38,034 nucleotides of DNA, taken from IMG/VR virus record IMGVR_UViG_3300030101_004730, positions 1 through 38,034 of that record. The stretch is one strand, 5' to 3'. Shown piece by piece: positions 20,126 to 28,408 of the stretch. A program made the position numbers and the translations under genes. This DNA comes from a virus. How positions within the stretch are numbered: position 1 is the first letter of the stretch; each line of letters begins with the position of its first letter. The notes below the pieces were generated by a model. The model ran no database searches and was not told the origin of the DNA. It saw only the letters and a program-made list of their open reading frames with translations.

Positions 20126-22624
20126 TTACAATAAATCAAATAAAGTAGGTACATTAATTTTATATTCAATAGCCTTTAAATAATACAAGCCATCATCATA
20201 ATAATCTGGGTTAAGTTCAACACTTGTACAATTTCTATTCATTTCAAGTGCCTTATAAGCAGTTGAAAAAAGCCCCCCAAATGGGTCACAAATTAAGTCG
20301 CCTTTCATTGTATATCTATTTATCAACCTTTCTATAATATCCAATTGTAAAGGGCAAATGTGCTTTTGTTTTTTTCTATTTGATTGATTTGTGTTTAAAG
20401 TATTCATTCTATTTATATCTGTCCAAACTAAATCATTATTTGAATGTTGAGGCAACGTCATAAATAAACTTGACAATTTACCTTGAGCTTCCAGAATTTC
20501 ACAAACATTTAAATGCTCTTTAAAAGAATAAACCTCTTTTGTATTATGCTTTTTCCAGTAATTGCAAATTGATTTAACATCTCTTTGTTTCATTTCTTTA
20601 CTGGATAAAAATCTATTTCCATCAGACTTCCAATAAGCATGAGCATCTAACTGCCAATTTGCCCTTGTATATTCTTGTTTTGTTTTTTTGCATGGCTGGT
20701 CAGCATAAGCATTATTATTTTCAGTTGGGGCCTTTCTAAAAAGCAAAATATATTCTGGTAAACCAACACCCATTTTTGTTGCATCTTTGCATTGTTCAGA
20801 CCAGCCTAATCTGTAAGTTTGATTATTTTCTCTTACAACATCTGTTGTTACTGTAATTTTACCAATTAGATAAAAACCATGTTTTAAAAAATGCTGTACA
20901 GTTTTACCGCTGAAATCGTCAATTGTAGTAAAAGAAGTGCCGTTTTGATATGAATATCTAATCCTATCTTTTACATGAATAGCAGCTATTTTACCAGCTT
21001 TCAAACATCTTAATAAATTAGGCGTTAAATAGTCCATTTGTTTAAAGAAATTATCATTGCCATGATTGTGGCCCATGTCATTATAATTATCTGAATACTC
21101 ATAATGGTCACCAAATGGAATAGAAGTCAATATCATATCATAAATATTACTTTTTTGTTCTTGGTGAAATGTGACAGTATCTTCATTGTAAACATTTGCG
21201 CCACCTATTTTTGCACTTCTTCTATTATTAAACATTTGCCTTTTCATATCACTTCTAACTTTATCTTTATTTAAACCGTATTCTCTAACTAAATTTATCA
21301 TTTCTGTTTGTAATTCAATATGCTTTCGCCATTTCTCTTTTAATGCTTTTAAAACGTGTCTTTCGTTTTGTGTAAATATAATATGCACATTGACTTCTTT
21401 ATCTTGTTTAAATCTATAACAGCGGTGCACAGCTTGTATGAAATCATTGAATTTATAATCAATGCCAACAAATATCATATTATTGCAATTGTGCTGAAAA
21501 TTACATCCGCTGCCAGCTATCTTTGGTTTTGTTGATAGTATTTGATATTCACCACGTTTAAAGCTTATTAAAAGGCTTTCTTTTTCTGTGTTTTTTTGTG
21601 AACCAAAAACAGATTTAATACAAAATTTTTCTTTGAATGCCTTATTTATAGCTTGTCTTTCAGCTTCCAGATGATGCCACAAAATAAAATTATCATCACT
21701 TTGACAATTTACAATATCTAAAGCTTTTTTAACTCTCAAATCTATTGTACTACTTTTTTCTCTGGCTGTATCAATCAAGCTTTTTGAATTGTCTTTAAAT
21801 AGAACAATATCACCTTTTTTATTTGTTATAATTCCCTTTTCAATGTGTTGCACTTCATGTTCAATTAAGTTCAATTTAGGCAAGATATACCCATCATCAT
21901 TATAGCCTAAGTCAGATGGTTTATTTATAAATACAGCCCATGTGCTAACCCATTTCCAAAACTCCTCTTTTTTGTTTGGGTATAGGGTTAAATTACCAGC
22001 TTTTGTACTATCTCTTTGAAAAAATCTTGTAAGTGCATGGCCCCTATCAATTACACCTAAATAGTCAGCATAATTTAAAATCTCTATAAAATCATTTGGA
22101 GTTGGGGTTGCTGTTGCAACAAAACGATAATTTATATTTGAAAAATATTTTAACACAAAGTTAGTTGTTTGAGTTTTAAGATTTCTTATCATTGATGCTT
22201 CATCAAATGAAACGCCACCAAACTTATCTGGCCTCACATCACCTTTCCTTATTCTTTCATAGTTAGTGCAATATATTGTATTTGTGTATTCTGTAACTGT
22301 GTCAGAATCGGTTATATATTTGATGCTCATTTTTGAATCTAAAAATTTTAAATCATCTTTAAACTCACCAATAACGCCCAGCGGCATACAAACCAAAAAC
22401 GGTTTATTTGTTATTTCAATTATCTTTCTTGCAATTTCCAATTGCATCATTGTTTTACCAAGTCCAAAGCTGGCAAAAATAGCCCTACGGCCACCAGATA
22501 TACACCATTTTACAATATCCTTTTGATGAGGTAAAAGATTTGAATCTATATTTGACTTCAAATCATCTGTGCCATAATCTTTTGCAATTACAACTTTGCT
22601 TTCTAAAAATTTTTTGTACTCCAT
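20126..22624 (-). CDS. SNF2-type helicase fused to a beta-class amino-methyltransferase
   Basis: An 832-residue two-part enzyme. Residues 30-460 are a superfamily 2 helicase: Walker A SFGLGKTM (52-59), motif II FDEAS (140-144), motif III TATP (171-174), and motifs V/VI AGSGCNFQ (370-377) and QAVHRCYRF (397-405). Residues about 495-832 are an N4/N6 DNA methyltransferase with motif IV first (LTSIPFG, 499-505) and motif I last (LICDPFGGLFST, 777-788), i.e. beta order; VELNPDYY follows. Motif IV has SIPF where SPPY/W is usual. Such a fusion could methylate phage DNA processively as antirestriction, as proposed for P1 DarB, or act in replication. It is second gene after P5, behind hairpin module R1. 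Confidence 0.85.
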   Translation of the reverse strand: MEYKKFLESKVVIAKDYGTDDLKSNIDSNLLPHQKDIVKWCISGGRRAIFASFGLGKTMMQLEIARKIIEITNKPFLVCMPLGVIGEFKDDLKFLDSKMSIKYITDSDTVTEYTNTIYCTNYERIRKGDVRPDKFGGVSFDEASMIRNLKTQTTNFVLKYFSNINYRFVATATPTPNDFIEILNYADYLGVIDRGHALTRFFQRDSTKAGNLTLYPNKKEEFWKWVSTWAVFINKPSDLGYNDDGYILPKLNLIEHEVQHIEKGIITNKKGDIVLFKDNSKSLIDTAREKSSTIDLRVKKALDIVNCQSDDNFILWHHLEAERQAINKAFKEKFCIKSVFGSQKNTEKESLLISFKRGEYQILSTKPKIAGSGCNFQHNCNNMIFVGIDYKFNDFIQAVHRCYRFKQDKEVNVHIIFTQNERHVLKALKEKWRKHIELQTEMINLVREYGLNKDKVRSDMKRQMFNNRRSAKIGGANVYNEDTVTFHQEQKSNIYDMILTSIPFGDHYEYSDNYNDMGHNHGNDNFFKQMDYLTPNLLRCLKAGKIAAIHVKDRIRYSYQNGTSFTTIDDFSGKTVQHFLKHGFYLIGKITVTTDVVRENNQTYRLGWSEQCKDATKMGVGLPEYILLFRKAPTENNNAYADQPCKKTKQEYTRANWQLDAHAYWKSDGNRFLSSKEMKQRDVKSICNYWKKHNTKEVYSFKEHLNVCEILEAQGKLSSLFMTLPQHSNNDLVWTDINRMNTLNTNQSNRKKQKHICPLQLDIIERLINRYTMKGDLICDPFGGLFSTAYKALEMNRNCTSVELNPDYYDDGLYYLKAIEYKINVPTLFDLL

Positions 22625-22678
22625 GATTTTTTGTTTTTAAGTTGTGAAAAAGGGGCTGGGCCCCGTTTGGGTTGTTTA
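22625..22678 (-). repeat. Intergenic hairpin-leader module R1
   Basis: Minus strand: TAAACAACCCAAACGGGGCC, a GGGGC-CCA-GCCCC hairpin (plus 22652-22664), TTTTT, then CACAACTTAAAAACAAAAAA before ATG 22624. Its first TAA (22676-22678) is the stop codon of the upstream gene. Confidence 0.75.
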
Positions 22679-22885
22679 TAAATTACCTACATTATTTAAG
22701 GCTTTATTAAGTGCGGTTTCATAATTTTCATGATTTCCGCATCCTAAACCGTTTTTGGTTTCTACCATTACAAACCATTTGTTGCAAACTGATTCATCGT
22801 AAACATTATAAACTTTTTTTGTAAACAATGATTTTGATGTTTTTTGTACTATAAATTCTTTTGAGATAATTTTGTAAGATTCCAT
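22676..22885 (-). CDS. Small protein of unknown function, first early gene after P5
   Basis: A 69-residue beta-rich protein (YKIISKEFIVQKTSKSLF, KWFVMVETKNGLGCG) with no recognised family. It is the first gene after promoter P5 and after the late terminator, so it may be among the first genes expressed. Its stop opens module R1. Confidence 0.65.
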   Translation of the reverse strand: MESYKIISKEFIVQKTSKSLFTKKVYNVYDESVCNKWFVMVETKNGLGCGNHENYETALNKALNNVGNL

Positions 22886-22959
22886 GATGTTTGATTTTTA
22901 AGTATTATTTAATTGTTGTTGTTATAACAAATATAAGGGGTATTTCTGTTATTTCCAAA
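22886..22959 (-). promoter_or_regulatory. Early promoter P5 with leader
   Basis: Minus strand: TTTG (22959-22956), 20-bp spacer, TATATTTG (22935-22928), then TTATAACAACAACAATTAAA and leader ACTTAAAAATCAAACATC before ATG 22885. Upstream: GTTCAAATATTTGGAAATA. It sits about 45 bp past the late terminator. Nothing else is visible in 22960-23002. Confidence 0.82.
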
Positions 22960-23002
22960 TATTTGAACATAATAATACAAAAAAATATAAAATAAATTTC
23001 AC

Positions 23003-23040
23003 AAAAAAACGCTAAACCATTTATTTTCAATGATTTAACG
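23003..23040 (-). terminator. Rho-independent terminator of the late operon
   Basis: Minus strand: CGTTAAATCATT pairs with AATGGTTTAGCG (12 bp, two G-U) around a 7-nt loop, followed by TTTTTTT. It is the first clear terminator after the whole packaging-head-tail-fibre series. Confidence 0.88.
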
Positions 23041-23102
23041 CCAAAAATATTATCAACCTTTTTTAACTAAAGTTGTAATTTTACTATGAAAAATGCAAGT
23101 AT

Positions 23103-23213
23103 TTATTTTTTATCTTTGCACCTATCTTTAAGCCGCTTGATACGTTCTTTTGTCTTTTTGATAAACTCTTCAATTGTCTTGTTCTGGTCAATCTGTATAT
23201 CTTGAACACCCAT
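23103..23213 (-). CDS. Very small charged protein (36 aa), last late gene
   Basis: ATG 23213 to TAA 23103-23105. Sequence begins MGVQDIQIDQNKTIEEFIKK and is a single Lys/Arg/Asp-rich helix. It lies 11 bp after the holin candidate and before the late terminator, so it may belong to the lysis genes. No recognised family. Confidence 0.5.
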   Translation of the reverse strand: MGVQDIQIDQNKTIEEFIKKTKERIKRLKDRCKDKK

Positions 23214-23224
23214 AATAATATATT

Positions 23225-23560
23225 TTAATCCAACAATCTAAACTTTTGATTTATTAATTTGTAAACGGCCTCAATCGCAGTAACAGAACTTTGCAAGCTT
23301 TCTTGTGTTTCAAGGTCACGTTCTCTAGTATAAGCGTTTAACTCTTTCAATTCTGCTGTGTGTTTGTCGTTTATCTGGCGTATCTCATTGGTATAGCTGC
23401 TTATTAATTCTCGTACCTCTGTTTGCCGTTCTTGGCGTTCAACCCTCAGCAAAGCTTTTTCCTCTTTATACATCTTTAAAAGCTGCCAGATTATGAGCCC
23501 ACATAATATGATAAGCGGGCTTTGTTCTGCAAACCTTTGAAATAAAATTGTAAAATCCAT
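23225..23560 (-). CDS. Holin candidate (UviB/BhlA-like): one membrane helix plus coiled coil
   Basis: A 111-residue protein with a single N-terminal membrane helix (about 15-30, PLIILCGLIIWQLLKMY) followed immediately by a long charged coiled coil (KEEKALLRVERQERQTEVRE). This layout, QSPL before the helix and a Lys/Glu coil after it, is that of UviB/BhlA-type holins. A virion-tail membrane-contact role is an alternative. It starts one base after the stop of the gene upstream, near the end of the late operon where lysis genes are expected, yet both wall hydrolases are encoded elsewhere. Confidence 0.6.
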   Translation of the reverse strand: MDFTILFQRFAEQSPLIILCGLIIWQLLKMYKEEKALLRVERQERQTEVRELISSYTNEIRQINDKHTAELKELNAYTRERDLETQESLQSSVTAIEAVYKLINQKFRLLD

Positions 23561-23561
23561 T

Positions 23562-23966
23562 TTAATTAAACTGCGCTAAATATTCAGTAATCATCTGTAT
23601 ATACTTATCTTTTCGTTCTTGTGTAAATACATCATCTGTTGGTATATCTGGCAAATAGGCATTAATTGAGGTAATTGCACCAGTCTGGGCAAACCCTAAA
23701 ATATCTCTAAATTTCACTAGCACCTCTTCTGATTGCTGGGGTGTAATTACCATCTTTCTGTTATCTTCAACAAAAGAATAAATAAGCTGATTCCCAAATT
23801 GTAAATCTAAATTTAACCGCTCTTCTAAAGTAATAGGCACAACGGGGCCGACATATTCCACGGTGTAACCCTCGCCAAGCGTGGCGGCGTATGCTTCAGC
23901 GGCTTCTATATTTTCAAATTTCACAACCGTTGCCCAATTGTTTTTATATATTTTATAATAATTCAT
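23562..23966 (-). CDS. Probable tail-fibre assembly or accessory protein
   Basis: A 134-residue acidic protein: a beta N-terminus (YYKIYKNNWATVVKFENIEA, AEAYAATLGEGYTVEYVG), then helices (LEERLNLDLQFGNQLIYSFV). No recognised family. Position directly after the distal fibre gene is typical of fibre chaperones. Confidence 0.6.
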   Translation of the reverse strand: MNYYKIYKNNWATVVKFENIEAAEAYAATLGEGYTVEYVGPVVPITLEERLNLDLQFGNQLIYSFVEDNRKMVITPQQSEEVLVKFRDILGFAQTGAITSINAYLPDIPTDDVFTQERKDKYIQMITEYLAQFN

Positions 23967-23972
23967 TTTATT

Positions 23973-24764
23973 TTATGCGTTTTGAACTGTTATAGCTAAT
24001 TGATTATTTGAAAAATTCTGATTTGTTTGTCCTTCAAACCATATTGTAGACGGTAAGGTAGGGTGACTATATACAAGGTTATACGGAGAGGGTAAAGATG
24101 TGGACGCTCTTAAAGCTTTTTCGGGTGTAAAATTTGTTGAAATATTCCAATTTAATAACTTGCTAGAACCTATAAATCTTGGCGCAGTAATTAAAGAATT
24201 TGGACCCCCCGATAAATAATCGCTCATCCCTATAACTACGTAAGTTTTCCCCGCTTTAAATGTAAAATTTGGGCTTATTGTCAAAGTTTGTACCCCATTA
24301 ACCGCACCCGCAGACCAAATAAAAACAGGTGTAAATTGTTGTACTTTGTTGTACTCGTAATAATTTAAACCGCTTGCAGTTGCAGCACTATTCAATTCAT
24401 AAACTCCACATGGAGCAGTAAAACCGCCACCGCTTAGAGGGTGATTAATATAAGTTTTTATTTCGGTAAGTTTTACATCTTGCTGAAAAACCATAGGCGA
24501 GGTATCTATTGTATATCTATTCATTCCATGCAAACCCATCGACGTAGTGCTTGTTGAATCGCCAACTTGAAAGGGGTAAATAGTTGTAGGTTCTTGGAAT
24601 CCTTCTACACCTAAACGACTACCTATTGGTTTTTTATCTGTGCCGTCAAAATATACAAATTGTTTATTGGTTGTATCGTATACAAAAGCACCACTATTCA
24701 TTGTTAAATTGTTGATGCTGGTTTCGCTTAATAACGCTACCCTTAATTGGTCTAGTATTTCCAT
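23973..24764 (-). CDS. Probable distal tail-fibre / receptor-binding protein
   Basis: A 263-residue protein. The N-terminus contains the fibre-type segment GAFVYDTTNKQFVYFDGT (about 26-43). The rest is a beta-rich, Ser/Thr/Gly/aromatic domain (TAPCGVYELNSAATASG, FKAGKTYVVIGMSDYLSG) like a receptor-binding tip. Its codon use looks less AT-biased than its neighbours, which would fit exchange of a host-range module; I did not compute this. Last of a run of fibre-like genes. Confidence 0.65.
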   Translation of the reverse strand: MEILDQLRVALLSETSINNLTMNSGAFVYDTTNKQFVYFDGTDKKPIGSRLGVEGFQEPTTIYPFQVGDSTSTTSMGLHGMNRYTIDTSPMVFQQDVKLTEIKTYINHPLSGGGFTAPCGVYELNSAATASGLNYYEYNKVQQFTPVFIWSAGAVNGVQTLTISPNFTFKAGKTYVVIGMSDYLSGGPNSLITAPRFIGSSKLLNWNISTNFTPEKALRASTSLPSPYNLVYSHPTLPSTIWFEGQTNQNFSNNQLAITVQNA

Positions 24765-24765
24765 T

Positions 24766-25182
24766 TTAATATAAAATTAATAGTTTATAATCTCCGCTGC
24801 TTATAGTTTGTGCGGATTCTATTTTGATTGTGTTTGGTGTCATTATATACATAGTTGTATAGTATATTTCATCAAAACCGCCGTCGTTACTATAAATTTG
24901 CGGAACAATATCCGCATTATTTAAATTATGTACAACATCAATTATTGTTTTGCCTCCAGCGCTTGAAAAAGTTACATTTGATAAACTGCCGTCCAATTCT
25001 ATAACATATTTATTTACACCACCGCCACCGCCGCCGCTTATACTTTGATAATCGACACCGTTCCAATAATAGGCCGTATTTGTGGCCGTATCTATGTATA
25101 TTATATTGTCTTGGCCCGTTGCTGGAAAACTTGCCAAATTAGCATAATTTTCAACATTGTTTGTTGTTATATTAAAACTCAT
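24766..25182 (-). CDS. Tail-fibre-like protein with polyglycine hinge
   Basis: A 138-residue protein. NIIYIDTATNTAYYWNG (about 26-42) is the short beta-hairpin repeat common in phage fibres; a run of six Gly (about 50-55) follows, then a beta-rich C-terminal domain. One base separates it from the next fibre gene, which begins with a similar Y-D-T-xN-xxxYF/W-G unit, suggesting related building blocks. Confidence 0.65.
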   Translation of the reverse strand: MSFNITTNNVENYANLASFPATGQDNIIYIDTATNTAYYWNGVDYQSISGGGGGGVNKYVIELDGSLSNVTFSSAGGKTIIDVVHNLNNADIVPQIYSNDGGFDEIYYTTMYIMTPNTIKIESAQTISSGDYKLLILY

Positions 25183-25183
25183 T

Positions 25184-25816
25184 TTAAGCTTGTTTTTTGA
25201 TTAATAAAACGGTACCAGTACCATTGAATGTTGCTGCATTTGTGCTTACATTGTCGGCCTCAAATTCAGCCCCAAAAGACTTGCTAGCACCATCTAAAGT
25301 GAAAGGGTAAACAATTGAATTACCATCTAAGGTCACGGTTATTGCACCAGTACAAACAAATGATAATTTTTTCCATCCGCTTACTGATACACTAGAGGGA
25401 TTTGTCAATTGCTCATGGCTGGGGCTGTTGGCGTTTGTTAGTTTTTGGAGTTCTGCAATTTGCAATGTTTGGTTTGCTGCGGAGGCATCACCGCCACCGC
25501 CACCGCCACCACCAGAGCCAGTAACTTTATTATCAAAATATACATCATTCAGCTTGTTTGCCAGTTCATCGGTTGTGCCCGAAAATACTGTTGGTGAACC
25601 TCCGAAATCTTGAGTTTTTAAAGTACCATCATTTACAACTATCATTGTTGGTTTACCGTCGGCATCCATGATATGTAAAGTATCATCATTTGGTGTTTTA
25701 TGCTGTACCTTTGCAACACAATTAACAGATAGTGAATTTATGATTGTTTCACCAGCTGGTCGGGTGTCATCAATGATGTTTATTACGTTTGTTAATTTTT
25801 GAATTAAAATTGCCAT
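25184..25816 (-). CDS. Tail-fibre-like protein with polyglycine hinge
   Basis: A 210-residue protein: an N-terminal half with beta strands (TLHIMDADGKPTMIVVNDG), an eight-Gly run (about 102-109) encoded by alternating GGT/GGC codons, a short helical trimerisation-like stretch (ASAANQTLQIAELQKLTN), and a beta C-terminal domain. The Gly hinge and helix-then-beta layout are fibre-like. Confidence 0.65.
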   Translation of the reverse strand: MAILIQKLTNVINIIDDTRPAGETIINSLSVNCVAKVQHKTPNDDTLHIMDADGKPTMIVVNDGTLKTQDFGGSPTVFSGTTDELANKLNDVYFDNKVTGSGGGGGGGGDASAANQTLQIAELQKLTNANSPSHEQLTNPSSVSVSGWKKLSFVCTGAITVTLDGNSIVYPFTLDGASKSFGAEFEADNVSTNAATFNGTGTVLLIKKQA

Positions 25817-25826
25817 TTTTCAAAGT

Positions 25827-26204
25827 TTAAATTTTTTTTATAATAACAAAACCAGCATCATTAATTTGTTTCAACATCTGGGCCGCTGGTAAGTCAATAT
25901 TAATATTTTGTATAGATTTATTCTGTACAATATCAATCAAATCTTTTTTATTAATAGATATATCGCTATTAATTAAATAAAGGGCATTTTCAGCACCTCT
26001 ATTGTTTTTTATAGCATTATATACCAAAACATTTATTAAGCCCAAATTTAAAGCCTTTTTGAGGTTTATGTCTTGTGCTGGGTATTGTTTATCTTTTTCA
26101 ATAATTATACTTCCATCAATTTGGCTTTGTTCCTCGTTTGTAGTCAAAAAACAAAAGCCCAGAGGCGGTACAATATTATTTATATTTCCAGATTGAATAT
26201 ACAT
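25827..26204 (-). CDS. Probable tail protein of unknown function
   Basis: A 125-residue protein rich in Ile/Asn (SIIIEKDKQYPAQDINLKK, DISINKKDLIDIVQNKS). No recognised family. Its ATG overlaps the upstream stop by one base (TAATG). It lies between the 508-residue tail protein and the fibre genes, so a baseplate or adaptor role is possible. Confidence 0.6.
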   Translation of the reverse strand: MYIQSGNINNIVPPLGFCFLTTNEEQSQIDGSIIIEKDKQYPAQDINLKKALNLGLINVLVYNAIKNNRGAENALYLINSDISINKKDLIDIVQNKSIQNINIDLPAAQMLKQINDAGFVIIKKI

Positions 26205-27730
26205 TAAAAATATGGTTTTAGTTGCACTTGAAATTCTGTAAATATATCAAAACCCGTTGTTGTTGGTACTGTGAATTTTATTGTATTAATATCTGTGTTT
26301 GTCAACGTTATGTCTTGAAATGCGCTTATTTGTGTTGTTGTTGGTGTTATTGATAAACCATTATTCACTACACTACCATTCAATAAAATTTGTGCTGCAC
26401 TTCCAGAGGTAACCTCCCCATGTTTTGGATAAGTTGAATTTATTCTTTCAAAATTCCATAAAATACGTACCAAATAAGGTGACGTTCCAGAGGTAAAATT
26501 TAATACATTGAAAAAGTTTCCAATTGCATTTGTACTTGACGGGCCAAAGCAAAAATTATCTCTAGAAATTGATGCCCTAAAGTTTTTACCAGTATAGCCA
26601 CCAGCGGTAACAATTGCACCACCAAAACCAAGTTCATTTGTATTGGCTGTATCAAATGTATATTCATTACTAAAAGCCGTTGTACCCGTTTGTACATAGC
26701 TTGAAATTAAAGTTGTGGTACTTCCCTCTGTTCGTATATCTTGAAAGGTATCTAGGCTGTTTTTTACATTGTCAGATAATACCGTTGCACCATAAGCACC
26801 GCTTGTGACATTTAATATTTCAGCCCTATGGAATGCACCAAAAATTGTATATACAAGTTCTTGTGTTGTTCTTTGAATAGTACCATTATCAATGCTTAAA
26901 TCAAAATGTAATTTTACTGCTCTATTTTCGGTTTCATCACTTTGGTACCCGTTATCATTTGCAAAAGTTTGTTTGAAAAATTCAATGACATTTGTATGCC
27001 CAACACTAGAGCCCACACTAAAATAATTATACAAATTTTGTGTGCTTTGCCATTTAGTTGAATCTGTAAACAAGTCACCGAAAGCCCCTTGAAAAATACC
27101 TAGCAAATTTTCTGTACCCGCTACACTTTCAGCATAAACAAACATCTTTATATTTCCGCTTGTTGCTGGTGTCGTACCATCATTTTCAAAGTATAGCTGA
27201 TGACTTGTAAATTTGTTGTTAGGCTGGTCATAAATCATGTCACCATTGATGTCAGCCGTGCCATCATTGTTATTATCCCAAAAGGCTTTTTTCTGGTCAG
27301 AAACCGTGTAAATATTTGAACTTACCTTTGTAATTGGTTCATCCTCAAAATTGATATATACAAGGTTGTTAGGTGTCAATATTTCGCCAGTATCATCAAT
27401 ATCAATATTCTTGATATTATATACCGCCCCAGTATCAATAAGTTCAATTGTTTTAACATCATGCTTATCAATAGCCTTTAGAAATTGTAGCAAAGGAGTT
27501 GTGGCTAATAAAGATAAATTGAATCGTTCAATGCTGGTGTTCTGGGTGCGTTCACTTTGCCCCGTAACATCGGTTTCTGTTTCTATAATATCCTCAAAAG
27601 TCGAACGCCCAAAATCACCACACAGATAAAATACATTCTTGTAATTATTACCCCAGTAACAATTTAAAGAAAAATCTGTGCAGCCCTCGTTCTGGCTATC
27701 AAAATTATATGCTGTTATTTTTGCCCTCAT
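26204..27730 (-). CDS. Large tail protein, probably tip or baseplate
   Basis: A 508-residue beta-rich protein, Thr/Asn/Ser/Gly-rich, beginning MRAKITAYNFDSQNEG (ATG 27730; a TTG lies one codon upstream). The N-terminal 140 residues with NTSIERFNLSLLATTPLLQF and VKTIELIDTGAVYNIKNID look like a structured tail-tip domain; the long remainder resembles repeated beta-sandwich modules. No catalytic motif seen. Context: after the tail-tube candidate and before fibres. Confidence 0.65.
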   Translation of the reverse strand: MRAKITAYNFDSQNEGCTDFSLNCYWGNNYKNVFYLCGDFGRSTFEDIIETETDVTGQSERTQNTSIERFNLSLLATTPLLQFLKAIDKHDVKTIELIDTGAVYNIKNIDIDDTGEILTPNNLVYINFEDEPITKVSSNIYTVSDQKKAFWDNNNDGTADINGDMIYDQPNNKFTSHQLYFENDGTTPATSGNIKMFVYAESVAGTENLLGIFQGAFGDLFTDSTKWQSTQNLYNYFSVGSSVGHTNVIEFFKQTFANDNGYQSDETENRAVKLHFDLSIDNGTIQRTTQELVYTIFGAFHRAEILNVTSGAYGATVLSDNVKNSLDTFQDIRTEGSTTTLISSYVQTGTTAFSNEYTFDTANTNELGFGGAIVTAGGYTGKNFRASISRDNFCFGPSSTNAIGNFFNVLNFTSGTSPYLVRILWNFERINSTYPKHGEVTSGSAAQILLNGSVVNNGLSITPTTTQISAFQDITLTNTDINTIKFTVPTTTGFDIFTEFQVQLKPYF

Positions 27731-27743
27731 CAACTTTTATTAT

Positions 27744-27782
27744 AAAGGCCCAAAGTACATTTTTGTGTTCAATGGGCCCTTT
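27744..27782. other. Intergenic hairpin
   Basis: AAAGGCCCA (27744-27752) can pair with TGGGCCCTTT (27773-27782) apart from one bulged base. It fills the short gap before the 508-residue tail gene. No T run follows on the minus strand, so it is not an obvious terminator; an RNA-processing or translational role is possible. Confidence 0.35.
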
Positions 27783-27807
27783 GTATAAATAGGTAAATTA
27801 GCCTTTT

Positions 27808-28392
27808 TTATGGTAGAGGATTTGGCACCTTATCTGGTGCTGTTTGTCCTTTCCAAGTAATTACAAAAGTCCATTTTTCAATACTTTCCTCGCCTCTATC
27901 TAGTACGGGGCTCAACCTCATTTGTGTAGGTATGATGCCGCCATCTTTGCCGTACAAATAACCGCCAACAGTACTGAATATAAATTTAGGTTTTACCTTG
28001 CTACATTCTAACTTTCTAAGATAATCATAGGTATCACTTCCAAACTCAAATAAATCAAAGTTCAAAGTCCAAGTTGCTGCAATGTCTACAGTATTAAAAT
28101 TGTTGACCGTTACGCTTTGAAATTCTGGGGCTGGTGCATCACCAATACCAAAAATTTGTTTAAGTTTTAAATCTGTTGAATCTGTATTATCAATATCAAA
28201 ATCAGATGCAGCCATATTTGGCCCCCAGTTTGACGGGGGTACTCCCAATGTAGGGTGCCAAAAAATAATAGAATTTACCTCACTTTGTGTAACACTATTA
28301 CAATTCTGGTTTTGTGCATTCATAGCACCTAGTGCGCCATCTGGACACACTAAGGCTGAACAATCAACCGAAAATAAATTTATTGCACTCAT
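27808..28392 (-). CDS. Probable major tail (tube) protein
   Basis: A 194-residue protein. The second half is beta-rich with alternating hydrophobic residues (FQSVTVNNFNTVDIAATWTL, then EESIEKWTFVITWKG), consistent with a tail-tube fold, and the size is normal for major tail proteins. The N-terminus is Cys/Asn-rich. It follows the 380-residue protein and precedes the large tail-tip protein. Assigned from size and position; not from a clear motif. Confidence 0.5.
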   Translation of the reverse strand: MSAINLFSVDCSALVCPDGALGAMNAQNQNCNSVTQSEVNSIIFWHPTLGVPPSNWGPNMAASDFDIDNTDSTDLKLKQIFGIGDAPAPEFQSVTVNNFNTVDIAATWTLNFDLFEFGSDTYDYLRKLECSKVKPKFIFSTVGGYLYGKDGGIIPTQMRLSPVLDRGEESIEKWTFVITWKGQTAPDKVPNPLP

Positions 28393-28408
28393 TTTTTATA
28401 GTTTTTTT

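Noticed and set aside
19909-20169. Longer start for the 71-residue gene
   Set aside because: The extra 15 residues lie within the helicase-methyltransferase gene; ATG 20124 directly follows its stop.
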